Of a stretch of DNA of 5,683 nt, positions 5,231 through 5,683 are shown one piece after another. The position numbers were made by a program, and so were the translations under genes. The stretch spans positions 1 to 5,683 of the forward strand of contig JBKOUY010000111.1 in NCBI GenBank assembly GCA_046723645.1, in the 5' to 3' direction. The notes under the pieces are model-generated. The model did no database searches. It saw only the letters and a program-made list of their open reading frames with translations, and was not told where the DNA came from. The DNA comes from DASQUK01 sp046723645. GTDB lineage: Bacteria > Actinomycetota > Acidimicrobiia > Acidimicrobiales > VFJN01. How positions within the stretch are numbered: position 1 is the stretch's first letter; each line of letters opens with the position of its first letter.

Positions 5231-5683
5231 GTGAAACCGGTCCTGCCCGACGTGCTGGCGTCGCGGTACGCCAGCCAACCGATGGTCGAGCTGTGGTCGC
5301 CCGAGCGCAAGGTGCGACTCGAGCGCGAGCTGTGGGTGGCGGTGATGCAGGCGCAACGGGCCTTGGGGGTCGACATCCCCGCCGAGGCGATCGACGACTA
5401 CCGCGCCGTCATCGACACGGTCGACCTGGCGGCCATCGAGGCGCGGGAGCGGGTGACCCGCCACGACGTGAAGGCCCGGATCGAGGAGTTCTCAGCCCTC
5501 GCCGGCCACGAGCACGCCCACAAGGGCATGACCTCGCGCGACCTCACGGAGAACGTCGAGCAGCTCCAGGTGCGGCAGGCCCTGGAGCTGGTGCGCGACC
5601 GGATGGTCACGGGGCTCGCCCGCCTGGCCGAACGGGCCGCCGAGCACGCTGGGTTGGTCATGGCGGGCCGGACCCACAACGTG
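5231..5683 (+). CDS. purB: Adenylosuccinate lyase, N-terminal part (runs off the window)
   Basis: PurB removes fumarate from SAICAR to give AICAR and from adenylosuccinate to give AMP, so it serves both IMP synthesis and the PurA branch. The frame is open from GTG 5231 to the last base, giving the first 151 residues of a protein usually about 430-470 long. It begins VLPDVLASRYASQPM, typical of bacterial PurB starts. RHDVKARIEEF lies at 77-87 and HAHKGMTSRDLTEN at 95-108, with the substrate-binding TS pair. The window ends at GRTHNV (146-151), which includes the conserved signature histidine (His149). The start has no clear ribosome site: GACTGGCGCA precedes it, and the nested hairpin ends only 10 bp upstream. 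A later in-frame GTG (residue 8) is possible but would cut into the usual N-terminus. The missing 3' end is caused by the window edge, not by a mutation. Confidence 0.95.
   Translation, partial: MKPVLPDVLASRYASQPMVELWSPERKVRLERELWVAVMQAQRALGVDIPAEAIDDYRAVIDTVDLAAIEARERVTRHDVKARIEEFSALAGHEHAHKGMTSRDLTENVEQLQVRQALELVRDRMVTGLARLAERAAEHAGLVMAGRTHNV

Overview
This is a high-GC actinobacterial window. The codons end mostly in G/C, two surface proteins carry LPKTG sorting signals and Thr/Ser stalks, and the pur genes are packed on one strand. The TTSSTEAP-type stalks and the purA-purD-purE-(purB) order suggest an Acidimicrobiia-like lineage; that assignment is inference from gene style, not a marker-gene result. 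Every supported gene is on the + strand.

Layout. Positions 1-88 hold a perfect 16-bp palindrome and the leader of the first gene. Positions 89-943 encode a secreted, sortase-anchored surface protein with a 24-bp tandem repeat, closed by a very strong hairpin terminator (965-1006). Positions 1007-1100 are the purA leader. purA (1101-2381), purD (2396-3634) and purE (3631-4095) follow tightly, with a 14-bp gap and then a 4-bp ATGA overlap, and look like one transcription unit. A weak terminator-like hairpin sits just after purE. Positions 4096-4331 form a structured GC-rich intergenic leader. A second LPKTG surface protein, related in domain plan to the first, occupies 4332-5144. An 86-bp gap with nested inverted repeats then leads into purB (5231 to the window edge, incomplete).

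How the genes fit together. PurD (GAR synthetase) and PurE (N5-CAIR mutase or AIR carboxylase) act in IMP synthesis. PurB acts twice, on SAICAR and on adenylosuccinate. PurA with PurB converts IMP to AMP. The set is therefore a coherent but partial purine block, and no purK is seen. The two wall-anchored proteins have no evident metabolic link to it. One precedes the block and the other splits purE from purB. They share a Cys...SxISFC[WY] ectodomain, a Thr/Ser/Pro stalk, an LPKTG signal, a membrane helix and a basic tail, so they look like paralogues of one actinobacterial surface family. This interleaving, the near-identical minisatellite and the structured RNA around the second surface gene are the least ordinary parts. 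I found no mobile element, CRISPR array, tRNA or rRNA.
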